From positions 410,680 through 474,679 of the forward strand of contig WPDH01000123.1 of NCBI GenBank assembly GCA_019137255.1: a stretch of 64,000 nt of DNA. Direction: 5' to 3'. Position 1 is the first letter of the stretch; the number at the start of each line of letters is the position of its first letter. The notes under the pieces are model-generated. The model ran no database searches. It worked only from the letters and a program-made list of their open reading frames with translations, and had not been told where the DNA came from. Source of the DNA: Corinectria fuckeliana. Lineage: Eukaryota > Ascomycota > Sordariomycetes > Hypocreales > Nectriaceae. Positions 34,001 to 46,281 of the stretch are shown piece by piece. A program made the position numbers and the translations under genes.

Positions 34001-37000
34001 CGCCTTACCGATTCGCCCGTCGGCCAGGCCGGCTGTCTTGACAGTATCTTCAGTCAAAGCCTGGCTCCTGCACCGGAGGTTACCCCTTTCGCTTTACTAT
34101 GTACCAGACAGCACTGCGCAGCGCAGGAGTATATACATAGGACGTACGAAGTACAACGGCGGTGCATCCCGTCGTTCACAATCGTTCACAACATTTCACA
34201 ACATTTCACAACATTAACGGATGGTGGCCTTTTTCGTACTGTCATCCGTCGGAGGCTGCATTGGTGGCTGGTGGCTGTCTGACGGCATCGTCCTTGCTCA
34301 TCTCTTCTTCAATCCAGATGCTTCGTACGAACAGAGCATCCGTACGCTTGACTCTTCTTCTCCTTTCGATTTTCTATCATTTGAACCAAGGTTTCAAGCT
34401 GTCCCACCTGAACTCTCGGCTCTTAGCCTAATGCATCCTCACAACTACCACCACAACCACTCGCGATTGCCCCCCGTCGCGAATATCCAGCTTTTGCATT
34501 CCACTTGCTGTTCTCCCTCCAAGACATATCCCGCCAACCGTCCCTGCAGTCATCACCAAGCTCGCACCGCGGGTCCCCCCATCAATCGAGATTACAATGG
34601 CTTGTGCCACGTTGGCGCGCCTCCACACTTCCGTCCCATCTGCATCCACTCGCGCCCCTGCAAGACGGCAAAGTCACCGAGTCGAGGCTGGCGTCGGTCG
34701 ACCGTTCACCGGCACCGAGCTTGCCCATGGCGCGGACCGCCGCTTCTTGGTGTGTGCTAACAGTCAACACCAGGAGATGAGGAGATGAGGAGATAATGGC
34801 CGGAGGTCTGGGGTAGTGACCATCCACAGTCCACGGCGCACATTGAACCGGGCTATTTTTGGGCGCGACGGACCACTCGGATGGGCTCGTGACTCGGCTC
34901 CCTGGATTTCCCTTGCGTCGCTGCAGCTGGGCTCCGCTACTGACCTGAAAAGTGGATGAAATCTTCCTCCGCCAGCGTCTCTCTGCATAAGTTAATCCTC
35001 CGTTGACCATTCTGTGCTGATTGCCCCATGCCGACGACGCAGCTCTCCCGCAGCGAAGCGGATCGATACAATGAGTGGCTTACCAAGGACACCACAGACG
35101 CCAGAAACTTGATATCGAGGCTATCGATTTTCAAGGTCCACTGTGCTTGGTATTTGCACGGCAACTATTCATATCTTAATTAAGACCTTGTTCAGATCTT
35201 TCCACGCGTTCCCAATCTCCCTAGACTGCTCCAATAGTACCGTAAATAGCATACTCGGCATGCCAGTTAATTATCCCTCCCATCGTTTCCCTCGTCGTGG
35301 TCTCATTGTTGCAGAGTGCTCGTCAGGGAACATTGACTTTTCGTCATTAAGCGGGAATTCTCGATCATGGCGAGTATTGATCAACGGAATTCCATATCTT
35401 GCAACTCCATCTGGTGCTTAATCACGTGACCGCAAGCTCTCATCGCGGCTCGTCGCGTTGCTTCCTACTTACGCGTTCGCGTTGAGAGCCATCAAGCAAT
35501 GGCTTTCACAGTAGAATCGCATCCCATTGAGTGCCCTTCATACAGATCCCAACTGTTGCATGTCTTCGGGCTGCTTCCCAATTCAATTCTGCTTGGTAGC
35601 TACCAGGCGCTGCTCTGCGTGGACTTGGCTTGGACTTCCCGGGCGAATGTTATCGCCATGATCGCGACATCGGACCGCTCAGCATTTAAACCCTCATACA
35701 CTTTGTCAACATCATAAAGCCGACGCGACCTAAGGAGGGTCGCTACTGAGAAAGCTCTCGCAAGGAAACAGAGCAGCAAGAGTCTAAGGAGCCCTTTCCA
35801 ACACCTGCCCTGGCCTGTTGTCGTATGGCACTATACATGGCCAGATGTCCATCGTAAACTAGAAGCTCCAAGTCCTTCGTTGGATCGCGATTCTTCAGCA
35901 GCGGCAACTGTTATTGATGCAATGCCGGTAGTCATGGTATCAACGGTTGGCTCTTGAAGATACGCAGTCGTCAGATGATCATTAATTGTCAGGCTGCACA
36001 TAAGTTACATCCAGAGACGACTCTAGTGATGTTTTCCAATCCCAGTCAGCCCACGGGAGCATAGGTTGCAACTCGTTATGCCAGAATGCTGTCCATGTCA
36101 GTCGGTGACATATCGTCTATGCAATTGGTCTTAATGAAGCGTCTCTCGCTCTCGCAACGTCTCGCGCAGACAAAACTCTAGCGAACTGTGGAAAAAGACT
36201 GCAGATTCCACGCGAACTTGTCTAATGAACGTCTGCGAAAGGGTTGATACACGAAAGTGTGCTGCAATATCACCAGACGTCGTCTGTTCCTGCTACCTCA
36301 CCACAAATCTTCTCCGAGACCCTCACTTATGCAACCCTTATCAGTCTTGTTATTCGCATTGGGTGATTGTGTACTGATTACACTCCGGCGAGTCGTGCGT
36401 ATACTTCAAGGACAGAGCCCCGAGTTTAGTTGCGAGTGATCTCGACATCGAGAAGAATTCTAGCAATAGCTTATAAGTTCATCTGTGATCTAAGAGCTTA
36501 TGCGACTGATGCCTTGCAGTTTAATAGTACATTGACAGAGTGGGGTGGAGGCCTCGCTGAGACGTCACATCGGTAGAGGCTGATGGAGATTGACTTCAGC
36601 TGGTCAACATCGATCGTCCTCCTTATTCTCTGATGCGTGCAGTCCCTCCGAAGAGCTTCAGTATTGAACAAACAAAATTCAGGGTTCAGTGAGTTTAGGG
36701 TCAGAAATCACGTCTTCTCCTAGTCACGTAATTTGAAGGAGAAGTTGAGAGCCAGCAGGGCTGAGAAACGCGATGCAGTAAACACTCACAACCTAATCTC
36801 CGATATGTAAGTAAACTACTAGTGATGTTAGCGCTGGTCTTCGTAGTCTATTGTCTTCCTTTCTAATTAATATGGTTTAAGAAGGCTCCGGAGGTGTTCA
36901 ACTGAGAGTATCCACGTGAAGCATCATGGTGAGAGACTGGGCCCTTGGACATGGTATGTCATATGTGACACTCATGTCGTTTGGACCAATACTAACTTAC

Positions 37001-38769
37001 TCATAATAACTTATACTAGAGCTTGTACTAGATTTAAGTGCAATAGATGAACATCCTGTTCATGTTGTCGGCGTACCTTGTCAGGTAGTTAATGCCGTGA
37101 CGATGAGGGCATTCCACCTCAAGACCAAGGGAGGATCAGAACTGGACATGTCAAAATATTTAAATTCAACAGGCTTCATTATAACACTCATAGTTATCTC
37201 AGTCGAAGTTATTGCAATTCGAGTCGGATGAGGTTTTGCATTCTGATTAGGTGAAGAAGTCCCGACACCGTCGGGGAAAGATTACAGGGTAGCGCCCTCG
37301 CGAAAACTACAACGCTTTGCAGAGACATGACGCAAACACTTTAAGGCCTGGTTTCTTATTAAATGTCGACAGCTACTCCGTACTTGGTTTACATATCGTC
37401 ATCTTATACTAGTAATTTTACGCCCAATCTGGCTTGGTGATGTCCAAATGCTATCTGCTCATGGTCAATGAGGCTAGTGACAAATCTATACACATTTATC
37501 TACATATGTGAAACCGAACATAAGAAGGGTTCAAGGTACTGCACGCTCATAATTAATTAGCACTTCACAGCAAAGAGGCGAGATTTTGTCAAGACATTGA
37601 CAGAAAGACACATGGTAGTTTATGAAGCGCTTCACTGAGTTGGCGACTACTTGTTGCCTGTCACAACTTCGAAGTAGGGATAACTTGCTGTGAGAGCTAG
37701 TACATTGTTGGGAAGACGGCCTTGGATCATTGGTAGAATGCCACTCTTGTTATCTAGTACCTCCGCCATCAAGGGATATTCCAATACCCACGCAAGCCGG
37801 AAGACGAATAATCACAAGTGCATAGACCTAGCTTCAGTCACGTACCAACGTTGCCGTGTTTCGCGTCAGCCACAGGATGGACGGATGGACCTGCATAAAT
37901 TACATGCAACTAGTGTACACTCAGACCAGATGGTTGCCTAAAGCTTGAGAGCTACGAACTACGAAGACAGTACGGACTTGGAGAGAGCGTTCGTCAAATT
38001 GGTTGGATGTTTATTGCTGTTCATACGTAGTATCTCTCAAATGACTGAGGATCATGTTGATGGGAAGCGGCTGCCGAAGTGGTGAAAGGATCATGGTGCT
38101 GTGATAAACAAACACAGCGACCAATGACGCATTGATTGTCTTGGCCAGATAAGTCGGGAGGGAGCGTTGTAGATGCCTAAGGCGGCAAGGCGTGAGCGGT
38201 GATGGCCTGGTTGCTGGACCAGCGGCGATAAGTGGAGACTAGACAAGGTGAACCTGGTGCGTCATTGCTCTCGTTTGGTCACAAGGTCCCGGCCAAGAGC
38301 ACGCTGACAGGGGCAGGAAGCGACCGGAGACGGTCAAACCCAGGCAGGCAAGCAGGCAAGCACCGCCTGGACAACCCGCCGAGTACAGGTCAGGTCAGTC
38401 TGCGACTCGGAGTTTGTTCCAGCCGCCCACTCACAGGGCGCAACCTGTTGCCCGCCCCAGTTCCAGCGTTCTAGTTCTAGCGCTCCAGCGCCAATATAGT
38501 GGGTTTCCTTGGCATTGCGTCGCACAGCTAGTACCTGCGAGGTACAAGCCGATGGCGCCCCGAAACGCATGCGGACGCAATAGCTCTCCCCCAGCTCCGT
38601 CATTCCCTCCCCAACCCCAACCTAGACTCGTGCACTTCCCTCCTCCATCTTCTCCCATCTTACCATCTTCATCAACTGTCCGAACTCATCCTCAGATCGG
38701 ATCGTTTCGCATCGTCGCATCGCATCGCATCCATTGATTCATTAGTTTCCCGTCAAGCCGTCACCCATA
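31074..38769. other. Gene desert between the MULE and PEP4
   Basis: About 7.7 kb with no coding region I can support on either strand; the longest frames (about 100-180 codons near 33,860-34,780) have no domain, no codon consistency and overlap each other. It holds a (GGT)9 microsatellite at 32,371-32,397, several TACTCCGTA/TACGAAGTA motifs (32,056, 32,102, 32,941, 34,145, 37,374), a TCACGTGA palindrome (35,422), a three-fold CACAACATTTCA repeat (34,180-34,215) and an AT-richer stretch at 35,700-38,050. It is not as AT-rich as the block at the end of the window, so heavy RIP is not evident. The last few hundred bases, pyrimidine-rich from about 38,580, are presumably the PEP4 promoter. Confidence 0.5.
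32371..32397 (+). repeat. (GGT)9 microsatellite
   Basis: Nine uninterrupted GGT units, flanked by GGTGAT on both sides, in non-coding sequence. Confidence 0.95.
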
Positions 38770-40090
38770 ATGAAGAGCACTCTCCTCGCCGCAGCTGCGC
38801 TGCTTGGCTCCGCCCAGGCCGGCGTCCACAAGATGAAGCTCCAGAAGGTTCCTCTTGCTGAGCAGCTGGTATGGCGATACCCTCCGATGGACATGCTGAT
38901 GCACATCCATCTCATGTACGACGCAACCCGCTGACAATGGCTGATAGGCCGCCAACTCTATCGAGGCCCACGTTCAGAGCCTCGGACAGAAGTACATGGG
39001 CGCCTCGCGCCCCGACACCCGGGCCGACTACATGTTCAAGTCCGATGTTGCCCAGACTGATGGCGTCCACCCTGTGCCCGTCTCCAACTTCATGAACGCC
39101 CAGTGTTAGCCCCCCTCTTCGTTTTGGTCCTTTCCGACGCTAACCGTGTTACTAGACTTCTCCGAGATCACCATCGGTACTCCTCCCCAGACCTTCAAGG
39201 TTGTCCTCGATACGGGCAGCTCCAACCTCTGGGTCCCCTCATCGGAGTGCGGCAGCATTGCCTGCTACCTCCACTCCAAGTACACCTCTGCCGACTCGTC
39301 TACCTTCAAGAGCAACGGCAGCGAGTTTGAGATCCACTACGGATCCGGCAGCTTGTCTGGCTTCGTCTCCAACGACGTTGTTTCTATTGGTGACCTTACC
39401 ATCGAGAAGCAGGACTTTGCCGAGGCTACCAGCGAGCCCGGTCTGGCGTTCGCCTTTGGCCGATTCGATGGTATTCTCGGACTAGGCTATGACACCATCT
39501 CTGTCAACCACATTGTCCCCCCCTTCTACCAGATGATCAACCAGAAGCTTTTGGACGAGCCCGTCTTCGCATTCTACCTCGGCGACCAGGAGGGCGAGAG
39601 CGAGGCTACCTTTGGCGGTGTCGACAAGTCCCGCTACGAGGGAAAGATTGAGTACATTCCTCTCCGCCGCAAGGCTTACTGGGAGGTCGACCTTGATGCT
39701 ATTATCTTCGGCGACGAGGTTGCTGAGCAGGAGAACACTGGTGCCATCCTTGACACAGGCACCTCGCTCAACGTTCTCCCCAGTGCCCTGGCCGAGCTCT
39801 TGAACAAGGAGATTGGTGCCAAGAAGGGATACAACGGCCAGTACACCGTTGAGTGTGACAAGCGCCAGACGCTGCCCGACATCACCTTCACCCTTGCCGG
39901 CTCCAACTACAGCCTCCCCGCTACCGACTACATCCTCGAGGTGTCCGGCAGCTGCATCTCCACCTTCCAGGGCATGGACTTCCCCGAGCCTACTGGTCCT
40001 CTTGTTATTCTTGGCGATGCTTTCCTCCGCCGATACTACTCGGTTTATGACCTCGGCAAGAACGCCGTCGGCCTGGCTCGCGCCAAGTAA
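38770..40090 (+). CDS. PEP4: Vacuolar aspartic protease, proteinase A (saccharopepsin)
   Basis: Three exons, 38770-38868, 38948-39104 and 39156-40090, give 396 aa. The N-terminus (MKSTLLAAAALLGSAQA) is a signal peptide and is followed by a propeptide to about residue 70. The mature pepsin fold has both active-site aspartates: D104 in VVLDTGSSNLW and about D285 in AILDTGTSLNV, plus the flap sequence IHYGSGSLSG. Two N-glycosylation sites are visible (NGS in KSNGSEF, NYS in GSNYSLP). Cysteine spacing (CGSIAC) and the end VGLARAK match Pep4/PepA rather than secreted aspergillopepsins. It is expected to act in the vacuole, activating other hydrolases and taking part in autophagy. Introns are 79 and 51 nt; the second interrupts the Tyr codon of YFSEITIG. 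Confidence 0.95.
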
Positions 40091-40916
40091 GTAAATGCAC
40101 ATAGTCGAGGGAAATAGCACACACGAGCAGCGAACACTGAATTGATACTGTTTTGGTTTTGGGATTGGCATGGAATGGCATGATTGATGCAGCAGATATT
40201 GGTACAGGAGGGCGGTGATGCACGGTTCTCTCATGTACAATGCGACCTAAGTAATAGGATATTTGAATTGCCAGTCTGTACTCGAACTTCCGACTTGATC
40301 TCCGTTGCATGCTTGCTCGTACGGCTTGTGTCGTGCACTCGACCTCAGCGTGATACTGCTCCCTCGTAGACGGGTCGAGACGCCGCGCAATCATAACGAC
40401 GGTAGTGTTTTAATGCACGTGAACCTGGAAAGGACGGCAGCCGAGCAACTGATGGTACGTACCTCGGGTCCGGCAGCTGGTACGAGGCTTGTTGTGGAAC
40501 CTGCGACGGATGGCCGATGGGTGGGCCAGGGCGGAGAGGTGAGGCGCCAGATCACGTGCCGAGCTCATTAGCCTTCCCCCCAAAAGACGCTAGCGTGGGT
40601 CCTGGTCAGCGGCAAGTACTTGGCGATCAAGACACATTCTTCCCCCGGCGCAGCCATTTTCCATTGCCTCCAGCAGTCGCAGTGACTTTAAAGACGATCT
40701 CGAGACCATTCATCGAGCCCTGCTGTCGCGTGAACCGCCAAGCCGTGGGTGCACCAGTCGATTGCACGGCGCCAGTTGGATGAGGACGGTCCATTCGCGC
40801 TGCCTCGAGAAGCCCATTTTTGGAGTTGCACCAGTCTGCCATCCACTACCGCGCGTCGCGACCAGGCGCGGTCCAGCTTCCCCCCGACGAGACGACCCGA
40901 CAACGAGAGACCGACC
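40091..40916. other. Intergenic: PEP4 3' region and promoter of the next gene
   Basis: About 830 bases. An ATCACGTGCC E-box-like site lies at about 40,551. The frame of the next gene is open back to an ATG at 40,749, but the leader it would encode looks non-conserved. Confidence 0.5.
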
Positions 40917-43693
40917 ATGGCGCAGCCCGCGACCATGAAGCCCAACGGCGTTCCGGAGCCCGCCGCTACCGAAAATGCGCAGCCCGTCATCCCGGGGAAG
41001 CGAAAGCGCGACGACGGCGACGACGGCGACCAGCTGGACGGCTTTGAGGACGAGAAGCCTGACCTCGCCAACGGCTGGCCCAGGGGCAACCAGAAGGAAT
41101 TGATCAAGTCGTATCTCGAAGTGTTGACTAGGTAAGTTGCGCCTTTTTTCCGATTTGGTGGATGCCGCGACATGCACCACTGTGTCGCGAGGTCCATCTC
41201 TCCATGCATGCTAACCATCTCGGCAGCTTCGACATCAGCCCGTCCATCCTCAAGCGCCCCGTGCCCGAACCCTTTTCCGATGATGAACCCGAGGCGAAGC
41301 GTCAGAAGTCGGCTGAGCCTGATTGTCCATCCACAATATCGGACAAGGTCGCTGCAGATGCCTACGACCGTCTGGAAGACATGGCGGTCGATGTCGTGTC
41401 TGTGATCAAGGCATCGATTGAGGATCTGAAGCCCAAGGCCTCGTCGCTAGGGAAGTCAGTGCCCACCGAGAAGGCCCTCGCCCAGATCAGCGAGTTTAAG
41501 CAAAAGGCGCTGCAGCTCCTCCGGCAGGAAAAGGCCTACCCAAACACCTCCACGGAGCCGCTCGCTGTGGAGGCTGATCTCCCCCTCTCCCCGCAAAAGG
41601 GTGAGCTGGTGCTGTCTCTCATCGGATATGCGCCGCAAGAGAGGCGACTGTTTTCCAGTCTTCCGCTGTCTCATGACGATAAGCTGGCTGAAATCCCTCT
41701 GCCCCAGGGCATGAGCTTGACACACATCATGCCCACGGCCACCCACGAGCGGACTCAAACGCTGGGGGACTTGTTTTCATCTCCCCGAGCGTTGCCTCCG
41801 CTACAACCACCCAAGCAGCCCAAGACCCAGGCCAAGGGTAATGCCCTTGACTTTTATCACCCGGAATTGACGGACACATCCAAATTCCAGAGCACAAGCT
41901 ACTCTACCACAAAACTCTCGGCAGGTTACTACCTAGACTACAGCAATGCTGCCCCTTCGTCGCAAATGAAGACGAAGCAACGCGAACGTGCCCAGAGCCT
42001 GGCTGGGAAGAAGCCTTCCACCACCGAACTGGAGGCGTATGAGATGGAAGCCCTCTTTCGGGGTGCGTTCTCGAGCTTCGCACCCTGCAAGGACGATTCG
42101 GCGGCTGTCGTGCCATCCAGTGTTGCTAGTCGATTGTGGTGGCAACGAGCTGGCCAGCGAAGCTTTCAGAACATGATTGAGGTGGAATACTACGAAGACG
42201 CAGATGAGGTCGATGAGAACGGCGACAAGTCCAAGGTTGTGGAAATCGATGAGAATGCAATCGAGGAAGCCATCACCGGCTGGGATGACTCGGTCGTTGA
42301 CCCCTCGTTGGACGACATCATGGGCACCAAGAGGGACGAACATGATAAGGAGGTTGATGAGATTCTTGAGGAAGTCAGCGACATGATCGAGACCCTGTCT
42401 TCATACCAGCGTATCCGCAATCTCAACCTTCCCAACTCGCAAAACCGCCAGTCGAGCGACCCGGTCACCGGCGATATGCTGGCCACGGCAGGCCCTCAGC
42501 CATCTGAAGAGGAGCAAGCCACTTACCACGTGCTCAAGGCGCAGCTGGCGCTCATCATCAAGACGCTGCCCCCCTATGCTGTGGCTAAGCTGAATGGAGA
42601 CCAACTCGAAGATCTCCTGATCAGCACCAAGGTGCAGGTTCAGTCGGACCAGTACAAGGGTGTCATGGAAGAAGACGAGGCTGCCATGCAAGCTCGCCTG
42701 CGAGCGCAGCAGGCCGCACAGGCGACTGCCCGGCCAGCCCCTCAACGGACGCCCAGCGTGTCATCCGTTCCATACGCGAATCACTTCCAGCCTGGAAACC
42801 AATACGGTACACCCAACCGCACGCCAGCGATGCAGCAGCAGTACTACCGTCCAGGTGCTACCGCTAGCTTCCAATCCCAGCAACGTCCGATGCCTCCATC
42901 CCAACCACGGCCGCCCCAACCTAATCAATACACCCGACCGAATGGCTTCACGAACCAGTATGCAACGCAGCTGGCCAAAGCCCAGACGCCGTACGGGCAC
43001 CAGAACATGCCCCAGTATGCAACTCAGCAACGGGCTCAATACGGTCAGATGCCGCCACAGCAAGGGACTCCTGCTCCTCGATACCCGTTTCAGCCTGGCT
43101 TCCCACCGCAGCACCAGCCCGGCACGCCGTCTCAAGGCAGTTTCGGGACGTTCACGAACGGCCAGGCCATGGCCCAGCGTACCATGTCCCCTCAGGTGCA
43201 GCATAGGCCGCCTTACAGCCCGTCGCCGAGTGTGCAGCCACCCCAGCGATACGGCACGCCGAACCAAACAATGGGAAGCCAGATGAACCGGTTCTCTAGC
43301 AACCCAGCACAGGCGGGGACACCCAATCCACAAAATCCAGGACTCACCGGATATCACACCGTGATCCCCGAGGCCCAACAGCAGCGGATTCTTGACCAGG
43401 CGAAGGCCAGGGTGGCGGCGCAGGAGCGTTCCGCCATGTTTGCGGATAAGATAGCCCAGCCGAGTGGTGCGGCCGGACTTGGAGGCATGGGAATGGGTGG
43501 CGGTGGTACTATGGATGTCAACCGACTCGCCGCCGCGAGAGCGAGCATTGCAGCACAGCAGCAAAAGCCTCAGACTCCTACGCCTCAACGGCAAGGACTA
43601 AACGGAACACTGGGGGCACATGTCCCGCACAAGGTGACGCCTGTCCCAGTGCCAGTCATCCCTGGACTACAGCAGCGGAAGCCTTCGTCATAG
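40917..43693 (+). CDS. Large conserved-looking nuclear-type protein, family not recognised
   Basis: Two exons, 40917-41131 and 41227-43693, give 893 aa. The N-terminus has a bipartite-like basic motif (PGKRKRDDGDD) and an acidic run, then GNQKELIKSYLEVLTSFDISPSIL across the splice, which looks like a conserved helical motif. A second basic cluster EAKRQKS follows. Residues 100-560 are well-ordered in character: alternating helix, the TLGDLFSSPRALPPLQPPK segment, and ALFRGAFSSFAPC...SRLWWQRAGQRSF at about 345-390, the best candidate for a domain core. The last 330 residues are Gln/Pro/Tyr-rich and repetitive (prion-like). The overall look is that of a chromatin or transcription co-factor subunit, but I do not recognise the family and assign no function. 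An ATG at 40,749 would extend it by 56 residues. Confidence 0.75.
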
Positions 43694-44479
43694 ACATGAG
43701 CAACTCGAGGTGCTTGGAAAGTAAGGCACCCTACGGCCAGAGTAGAAGATGGAGCCTGATGGGGCTGGGATGGATTCTTTGCGGTCTGGTTCGGGCGTTT
43801 AGAGGCGGATAATCGATTTCTTGCGGAGTTGGTTTGTCACAATGAAGGGATTTCCGGCGGGGATTCTTTTGACACCACGGTAGGATGGGAGGGTGTGGGT
43901 GTTCTTGTCGAGTCGACTTTGGGAGCAGGACTTTGGGACTGCTCCCAGTGTAATTCAACTGCCAGAAGGGGACGGCTGGTTTATATGCAGAAAAAAATGC
44001 GTTGGCACTATGAGGAGCTACTTACTGTGTTGGTGGAGAATGGGCGAGTTCTTTTGTGTGGATTGTGAGGAAGTGTTGATGTGTATTTGACGGCCGTATG
44101 GCATCGTGGACGTGAAGCTTTGGAGTGACGGACCTGGCGGAAACCTCGGAGGATCTTTGGCACACGGGTCGAGCCTTTAGACGTTCGTTACCAGGCTGCC
44201 TTGTTCGATATCATGCTGTACAACTACGTGTTACTTGTAAGACATTGCTTGCGTCACGGAGAGGAGCAGGACTGTTGCCCTGGAATGGGAGTGTATTTAT
44301 TCATCGTAAGGGGAAAGTTTGACATGATGGGAACTTTGTCCCGTCGTCACATCGTGTCTAGAGAGCTGGGTATCTTTCAGTAGGACCAATCCATCGGTAC
44401 ATCTATCGCACAAGGGACACACATTTTCCAGAACCACAATTTTAATGTACAAGGCTGTTGCCTCCGAGCTCTTCGGGGG
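43694..44479. other. Intergenic region between convergent genes
   Basis: About 790 bases at two 3' ends; only short frames, nothing recognised. Confidence 0.5.
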
Positions 44480-45754
44480 TTAGACGGCGGGTTTGAGCTC
44501 CTTGTCGGCCAGGGCCTTGGACAGCTCGCGCTCCTGCATCCACTCGAGGACGATGCGGCGCAGCTCGAAGACGACCTCGACGGCGATGAGCAGGATGATG
44601 ATGAGCTCGAGGCGGGTGCCGTGCTGCTCGCTCGACAGCTCGCGCAGCACGCTGGCGATCTCGGCGGCGTAGTCCATCTTCTGGTTGAGGGCGCGGATGC
44701 GCACGTTGACGTCGAGGGCGCGGCCGACCTGGTCGTAGTAGGCCTCGAGGCCCAGCTCCGCGCGGCTGTCCCAGAAGATGTCGGGCAGCGAGTCGGTCAG
44801 CTCCGAGTAGTGGTTCAGCCGCGCGCGCAGGCTGAGGAGCTCGCCCGTCTTCTGCAGTATGAACTTGCGGCCCAGCGGCACGCCCGCGCCCTGCGAGAGC
44901 AGCGCCGGGATGTTGCGCGTGCTCTCGAAGTACGACGTCAGCGTGCTCTCCAGGACGGCCAGCTTGGTGCTGCGCGCGAGGCCCGACGAGAAGGCCACCT
45001 TGGCCAGCGTCGTGTCCAGCATGTCGCCCTCCTTGTGTTCCTTGCGGGTGCCCAGCACGATGACGTCGCCTTTTAGCAGGCTCGTCTCTCGCGCCGTGTC
45101 GGTGGTGAACTCCAGGTCCTCGAACTCGCGGCACTCGACCGGGTGGGGGTCCTCGGAGGCGCGCATGATCTGCCTGGTGACGACGTCCGGAGGCAGCGAC
45201 CACGTCACGATTGTTCCGGAGGGGAAGACGAAGATGTCGCCGCCGTTGACCCCTCTCGCGTGGAGGACCTCGTTGGCGTCGAACCCCGTGCCGTCGGGGT
45301 CGATCGCGAAGCCGTGCGAAGAGAGGATCTCCAGGACCAGCGGCATGTTGAAGGCCTCGGCCACGCACGTAGCACTCGCCACCGTGGACAAGACCTCGCC
45401 CGAGTCGCCGGCCCTCTCACCTCCGTCCGCCACCGCCGGCGCGGGCTTCGCATTGTCCGACCCTCGCTTGGGCTGCTGCGCAATGATGGCGACCCGGCGC
45501 AGGGAGTTCTTGGCGGTGGCGGCCCGGGTGGGCTTCCGTTTCGCGGCCGTGGGGGAAGGGACGGGCGGCTCGTTCTCCGAGGCGGAGCGGGCGTTGTCGC
45601 CGGACTGGGAGAGGAAGGGATTCGAGGTGAAGAAGCTGCGTTTCCGCGGCAGGCTGGCCGGGGCCGTCAGGTGGAAAGCCCGACACGGCCGCGGGCACGG
45701 CGTGTGAATCAGCCGGCTGGCATTGAGGGTAATGCGCTGCGGAGAAGCCCTCAT
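44480..45754 (-). CDS. Mitochondrial DUF155/RMND1-family protein (Mrx10-like)
   Basis: Single exon, 424 aa. The N-terminus MRASPQRITLNASRLIHTPCPRPCRAF is basic, hydroxylated and lacks acids, so a mitochondrial presequence is likely. The DUF155 domain spans about residues 150-395, with GGDIFVFPSGTIVTW, SLPPDVV, a GDVIVLGT segment, LARSTKLAVLE, LNHYSELTDSLPDIFWD and the helical RALDVNVRIRALNQKMDY. A single hydrophobic helix near the C-terminus (LELIIILLIAVEVVF) would anchor it in the inner membrane. The family includes human RMND1 and yeast Mrx10, tied to mitochondrial translation; the molecular activity is not established. The frame is open to an ATG at 45,874; I chose 45,754 because it gives the cleanest presequence. 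It is divergent from SEC14 with 527 bp between starts. Confidence 0.85.
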   Translation of the reverse strand: MRASPQRITLNASRLIHTPCPRPCRAFHLTAPASLPRKRSFFTSNPFLSQSGDNARSASENEPPVPSPTAAKRKPTRAATAKNSLRRVAIIAQQPKRGSDNAKPAPAVADGGERAGDSGEVLSTVASATCVAEAFNMPLVLEILSSHGFAIDPDGTGFDANEVLHARGVNGGDIFVFPSGTIVTWSLPPDVVTRQIMRASEDPHPVECREFEDLEFTTDTARETSLLKGDVIVLGTRKEHKEGDMLDTTLAKVAFSSGLARSTKLAVLESTLTSYFESTRNIPALLSQGAGVPLGRKFILQKTGELLSLRARLNHYSELTDSLPDIFWDSRAELGLEAYYDQVGRALDVNVRIRALNQKMDYAAEIASVLRELSSEQHGTRLELIIILLIAVEVVFELRRIVLEWMQERELSKALADKELKPAV

Positions 45755-46281
45755 GGTTGTGTATAGGCAGGGCCGTGGATTTGGAGAAGACAAATGGCCT
45801 GGAAGCCGGAGACTTGAGTCTGATTTTCTCTGCAATTGACTGATTGAAACGACCGAGCTTAAGATCCGCAACATGTATTGACAGTGTTAGCGGACGGGCC
45901 GGAGCGGGACACGGGCGATAAGATAAGAGATAAGCATATATGTATGTATCTAGTCGTAGTATCTCCCCGTGACCAGTCACCTGATGCCCCTCAGCACGTG
46001 CCGCACCTGACGACGCCTACGGGTGGGGCTAGACCGCTTCGGGTATTCATCTCGACCCCCATGACGAAGTCCCACCACTTCGATCTCTAGGGGAACCAAG
46101 TGGCCAACCGTTAATTACGCTCCTCGAGGCTACATCACCCTCGCCGCCTCTTCACACCCTCTCCGCCTCTTCAGTTCTATCTTTTTTCCTTTTTCCAGGT
46201 CCTGCTCGGAATCTTGACTTGCTTCACCTGTCTTTTCTCCCACCCCTCACCTAGCTAGCTACCCCACCATCCACCCTCGCC
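45755..46281. promoter_or_regulatory. Divergent promoter of the DUF155 gene and SEC14
   Basis: 527 bp shared by two genes transcribed away from each other. It contains a GTGACCAGTCAC palindrome (45,969-45,980), a CACGTG at 45,995-46,000 and, next to SEC14, a CT-rich tract (46,140-46,260) of the sort found near fungal transcription starts. Confidence 0.5.

Noticed and set aside
34221..34760. 179-codon plus frame in the gene desert
   Set aside because: No domain or consistent composition, overlaps other frames of similar length, and His/Pro/Arg/Cys content is typical of non-coding frames.
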